A stretch of 64,000 bases of DNA, from positions 8,728,501-8,792,500 of the forward strand of contig CP136892.1 of NCBI GenBank assembly GCA_034359265.1, in the 5' to 3' direction. The notes beneath the pieces are model-generated. The model saw only the letters and a program-made list of their open reading frames with translations, was not told where the DNA came from and made no database searches. A program made the position numbers and the translations under genes. The stretch is from Canna indica. Taxonomy: Eukaryota > Streptophyta > Magnoliopsida > Zingiberales > Cannaceae. Below, piece after piece: positions 60,745 to 64,000 of this stretch. The first letter of the stretch is position 1; every line of letters starts with the position of its first letter.

Positions 60745-61648
60745 TTATGCATTTATTTGTTTTACTGCATGTAAATTTTTGTGCTTTTTCTTCTTTTGCT
60801 GCTGGTTCATGGTGGGGAAGATTTCTGTGCTCTCTGTCATACTATTTGTCTGTTCAAAGATAGCACCATGAATCTTCGAATATGCATTGTCATCTCCAGA
60901 TTCATCCTCATCGTCCTTCTCTGATGCTAAATCCTTGGACACAATACCTATAGGATCTTCCTTTTCGTCATTGTGAACTCCTTTCTTATTCTCTGATGCT
61001 ACCATGAGTCTCAGACTTTGCATCTTCAGCCGCTTCATAAGCAGCAGCTGCTGCATATTCAGCTTGTTTCAGCTTGTTTAACATCTCAGCTCCATTCGCC
61101 TTTGCTTCATGTGCTTCTTGTTCTGCTAATTTGAGTGAATCAACAACCTTAGCCATTTCGCCTTTGAGAGGAGCTAGTTCATCTTCTGAATTTTTGATAG
61201 CATTAATTAAGTGAAGCTCCTTTGTATCCCACTCAGTGCTTGAATTATCAGTTTTAGCTTCCAATTTTTCAACAATTTTCTTGAGGCAAACTATCTCATA
61301 TCTTGCTTCATCAAGCATGACCTCATACCTCTCTTCAGTGTTCTTAAGAGTTGAATCCAATTGCTCTATCTGCGATCGAGCATCTTCAATTTTAGCTTGC
61401 TTTTGTAAAAGCCTTTCTTGATTTTCTCTTGACTCAGTAGACATTTCATTTAATGCTGAAGCTAAACCTTCCATTGTTTCTTTAACTTTTTGCAATTCAT
61501 CTTTGCTGGTCTTAAGTTCATCAATGAGTTTGTTCTTCTCCTCGGACAGTTCATCAATATATGAAGCAGCAAACTTGACCTTGTCAAGTGCTTGCAACTT
61601 CTCCTCCTCTAATTTCTTAAGCTGAGACATTAGCTTATGAACTCTCAA
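60745..61648 (-). pseudogene. WEB-family coiled-coil protein, broken fragment
   Basis: The main frame (61648-60986) gives 220 residues of coiled coil, including YIDELSEEKNKLIDELKTSK, SALNEMSTESRE and EERYEVMLDEARYEI. This matches the order of the central part of plant WEB (weak chloroplast movement under blue light) family proteins of the At5g16730 type. A frameshift near 61010 moves the reading into a second frame (VASENKKGVHNDEKEDPIG onward) that ends at 60745 in a lysine-rich run. The N-terminal part and the usual C-terminal tail are missing. WEB-family proteins are coiled-coil proteins, some linked to chloroplast movement. The position behind a CACTA end suggests gene-fragment capture. 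Confidence 0.72.
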
Positions 61649-62480
61649 TCCTGAAACTTAAGGAGCTTCTTCAACTAAACCATTCATTCTTCAACTTAAG
61701 GAACTCTCAATCATTTGCATGTTAGTCTCTAGTATATAAATCATTTGGCTCTCACAGTTCAGACTAGCTCTCTCACTAAACTATTCATTCTTCAACTTAA
61801 GGAACTTCTTGATTACCCCCATCATTTCACTTCCAAGGAACCTTCCCAAGCAACCCCTTGCCTTGTCATGACCAACATTATCTATAACATGTCAATCCAG
61901 TGCATAATCAAATTGTTGTTGTCTCATTAGTGTGTTTAATTTGCATTTCATATTTATCTCTGTTCTTGCCCTCCATTTTGGTGAAGTGAAAGTTCACCAC
62001 TGACCTCAAGTTAGGGTAGACACCTATTTGAGTTAAGAATCTTGTGAGGGGGATGCCCCTTTCGAGGGAGGGGGATGACCTCAAGTTAAGGATCATTATA
62101 AGCTATTAGTGTATCAAAAATCACCTTTGCTAGGAAACCAAATTGTCCAAACACCAGTTTGGACTTCGGAATATCAATCACTATGGGATAGAGACTAAAA
62201 GCAATGGTGTATTTCTTTGTGAAAGTGATATCAAAACTAGCAAAGATAGTTCAGATGGTACTCAACCTCTATAGGACTAAACAGTCCTACATCCAAGCTC
62301 ATATCTCATCTTGTCTAGCTTGTTTCCTTTAGCATTTTGTTATTCTTTATGTTTTTTTTTCTATTTAACTCAATTATTTGCATCCAATAAATGATTGAAG
62401 AGGATTATAAGCAAATAAAATATGATGTTGATTTAATGGGAAGACATCTAGGAGCCTAGAAACCATCTCTAATCTTAAAA
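61649..62480. other. spacer with short direct repeats
   Basis: CATTCTTCAACTTAAGGAAC occurs near 61685 and again near 61786, with related CTCAATC and CTCTCA phrases around. No coding sequence was recognised. Confidence 0.5.
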
Positions 62481-62650
62481 GGAATATGTTAATAAACAAC
62501 TTTGCATCATCATCTTCCAGATGAGTTTCCTGCAACAATATTAAATCTGATCTATGAATTCTTATTAGGCTACCCAAATACTCTACTGCCTCTTCCTTAG
62601 CAGCTCCTCTAATGTCCAACATGGTAAAATTTGATTTCAAAACAATACTA
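62480..62650 (-). pseudogene. LINE endonuclease remnant
   Basis: A minus-strand frame contains LDIRGAAKEEAVEYLGSLIR followed by SDLILLQETHLEDDDAKLF, the opening of the apurinic-like endonuclease domain of plant LINE ORF2 (WNIRG...LQETKL pattern). The rest of the domain is missing. Confidence 0.75.
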
Positions 62651-63648
62651 GTTTGTATAGCCTGAACTATACACAATAAAATAATGAGTCCAAATAATAA
62701 GAATAAATGGCCTCAATTCTAGAAGAAACAATAGAAATTGGTGACTTATGGTTATGCCTTACTCATATCTCTTTCTCTAGTGATGACAGTACTTGGAGCT
62801 TGAGGATTGTAAGAATTCTTCACCCTCACTGGTATATCACCTTCTCTAGCAGGTCTCATTGACTGGGGATGCAAAACTTCAATCCACTGCCACTGCCATT
62901 ACTACTACTACCTAAGTTGCACATTGCATCCACTGCCACTACACATTTTTAACCTAAACTGTACATTACATCCACTGCCACTACTACTACCTCAGCCCAA
63001 AACTTCAATCCATCTTTTCTTTTCTTTTCTTTTCTTTTCTCATTTTCCAGCAAACAAATAATGAAAATGACCATAAGATAGAAACCATATCTAATGAAAA
63101 TGGTATTTTTAGAGCTTCTTTCCTTAGTGATAGCATGTAAAAGCTCATCAGCTCCCTCCCTCACTCCCATAAAGAGCTACTGGAACATGTAAAAGAAGAC
63201 AATATTTTCCCATGAGGCCTTGTCTCTCTTTTTGTTTCCTCCAATTATTTTATCATGTGCTTTTAATTGCTTCATCAACTAGCTAGTGCAATTAACAAGA
63301 GGGACCTTCTTCCTAGTACTACTTACTTAAACAAGCTCCCATCTTGGCATATTTTGGGGAGATGCCTGTGTACTCCCATGAAAATTTCCACATGCACACT
63401 GGTGAGTGATTGCACACATATAAATTGTCTTGAGAATGACTACTTCATTAATAATTGCCTATAATATTAGAAGCTGGAAGATTAATTTTATTTAGCAATT
63501 AAATAGCCTTCCAGTCCATTGCTATTTAATGCTATATATCCTATCTTATGAAAAATCATGCCTTACACTTTGGAAAATAATGACCAAATCTCACATTCAT
63601 GTTGCTTCTTCTTAAAGAGAGTCACTGAGTTGTAGGTGAATCAGTCAC
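62651..63648. other. spacer, with a (TTTTC)n microsatellite
   Basis: A TTTTC run lies at 63015-63040, and a repeated CATCCACTGCCACTAC phrase occurs three times between 62880 and 62990. I looked for a final exon of a CASP-like gene here on the minus strand and could not recognise one. Confidence 0.5.
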
Positions 63649-63781
63649 CTGATCACAAGAGAAGATAGCCCAAGCCATGGCCTTGTCCAAGAGCACAGCC
63701 CCATTGACCATGCTCACCACACACCTCACCCCCTGGATCAGGCTATATGCTGCAGCCATCCCATTAGCTATCACCAAGAAC
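63649..63781 (-). CDS. CASP-like protein, one internal exon (partial gene)
   Basis: On the minus strand an acceptor (TTTGCAG) precedes 63781 and a donor (GTGACT) follows 63649. The 133-bp exon reads [20 protein letters not shown], then [19 protein letters not shown]. This fits the third membrane segment and loop of CASP-like (CASPL) membrane proteins, which organise plasma-membrane domains. The preceding exon must lie beyond 64000. The following exon, expected to open with a VMAYL-like segment, was not found, so this may be a gene fragment. Confidence 0.6.
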
Positions 63782-64000
63782 CTGCAAATCATACCAAAGA
63801 CGATCTCAAACTTATACTATCATAAGAAAAGAATAAATAGAAAGATGTCCCAAGCAATAATCTTGTGTTGAAAAGATAAGGAGAGAAAAAACTTAAGAAA
63901 CACCAAAAAATTTAAGCTCAAGTTATATATTTATGATCTTCTCGGGAGCAAGTTGAACTTGGATTAAACTCTTGACCATATATACCCTACTTACCACAAG
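63782..64000. other. intron or flank of the CASP-like exon
   Basis: AT-rich, with no recognised coding text up to the window edge. Confidence 0.4.

Larger units (their letters stand above)
60118..64000. mobile_element. terminus of a CACTA (En/Spm-type) transposon; extent unknown
   Basis: The sequence CACTACAAGAAAAGAAGG at 60118 is the canonical CACTA terminal repeat. It is followed by subterminal motifs in both orientations (ACCGACGGA, TTGTTGGTA, TACCAACA). The inverted end (TTTTCTTGTAGTG) was not seen before the window ends, so the right border given is only the window edge. If the element continues, the gene fragments that follow lie inside it. Confidence 0.7.

Overview
The window is nuclear DNA from a flowering plant. 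The genes are split by GT-AG introns, the protein families are plant-specific, and AT-rich intergenic DNA is filled with plant transposable elements (Sirevirus-type Ty1/copia, Ty3/gypsy, LINE, SINE, TRIM, hAT, Harbinger-like and CACTA). I cannot name the species. No bacterial, viral or organellar gene set is present.

Layout. 1-14400 is a repeat block: the 3' part of a decayed LINE with an RNase H domain, a short satellite-like array, then an older Sirevirus LTR split by a younger gag-only Sirevirus derivative with a 5-bp target duplication (ACTTC), followed by AT-rich DNA and a hAT MITE. 14436-36332 holds a large plus-strand gene of 19 exons encoding a 996-residue EFR3/SEMI-ROLLED LEAF 2-like armadillo protein. 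Its introns are swollen by a SINE, a TRIM, hAT and Harbinger-like MITEs, tandem duplications and a 2.3-kb solo LTR. 38410-43463 is a minus-strand TRICHOME BIREFRINGENCE-LIKE O-acetyltransferase gene of 5 exons encoding 660 residues. 48766-49190 is a minus-strand, intron-containing broken copy of two exons of the EFR3-like gene. 50394-52649 is a single-exon minus-strand nuclear group II intron maturase (nMAT type). 52650-64000 is again repeat-rich: an AT microsatellite, a 1.07-kb fold-back repeat, a decayed Sirevirus with reverse transcriptase remnants, a gypsy gag relic and an LTR fragment, a CACTA terminus, a broken WEB-family coiled-coil gene fragment, a LINE endonuclease remnant, and one CASP-like exon at the right edge.

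How the genes relate. The three intact genes are ordinary housekeeping or cell-wall genes and show no sign of working as a cluster: a plasma-membrane anchor for the PI4-kinase complex, a Golgi polysaccharide acetyltransferase, and a mitochondrial intron-splicing factor. I found no convincing new biological system. The most informative observations are the nested transposons with exact target duplications, the antisense EFR3 exon copy about 12 kb from its likely parent, an internal protein repeat in the acetyltransferase, a GC-AG intron, and the fold-back element family. Exon boundaries were placed by hand from splice motifs, reading-frame continuity and family knowledge; no alignment program was run.
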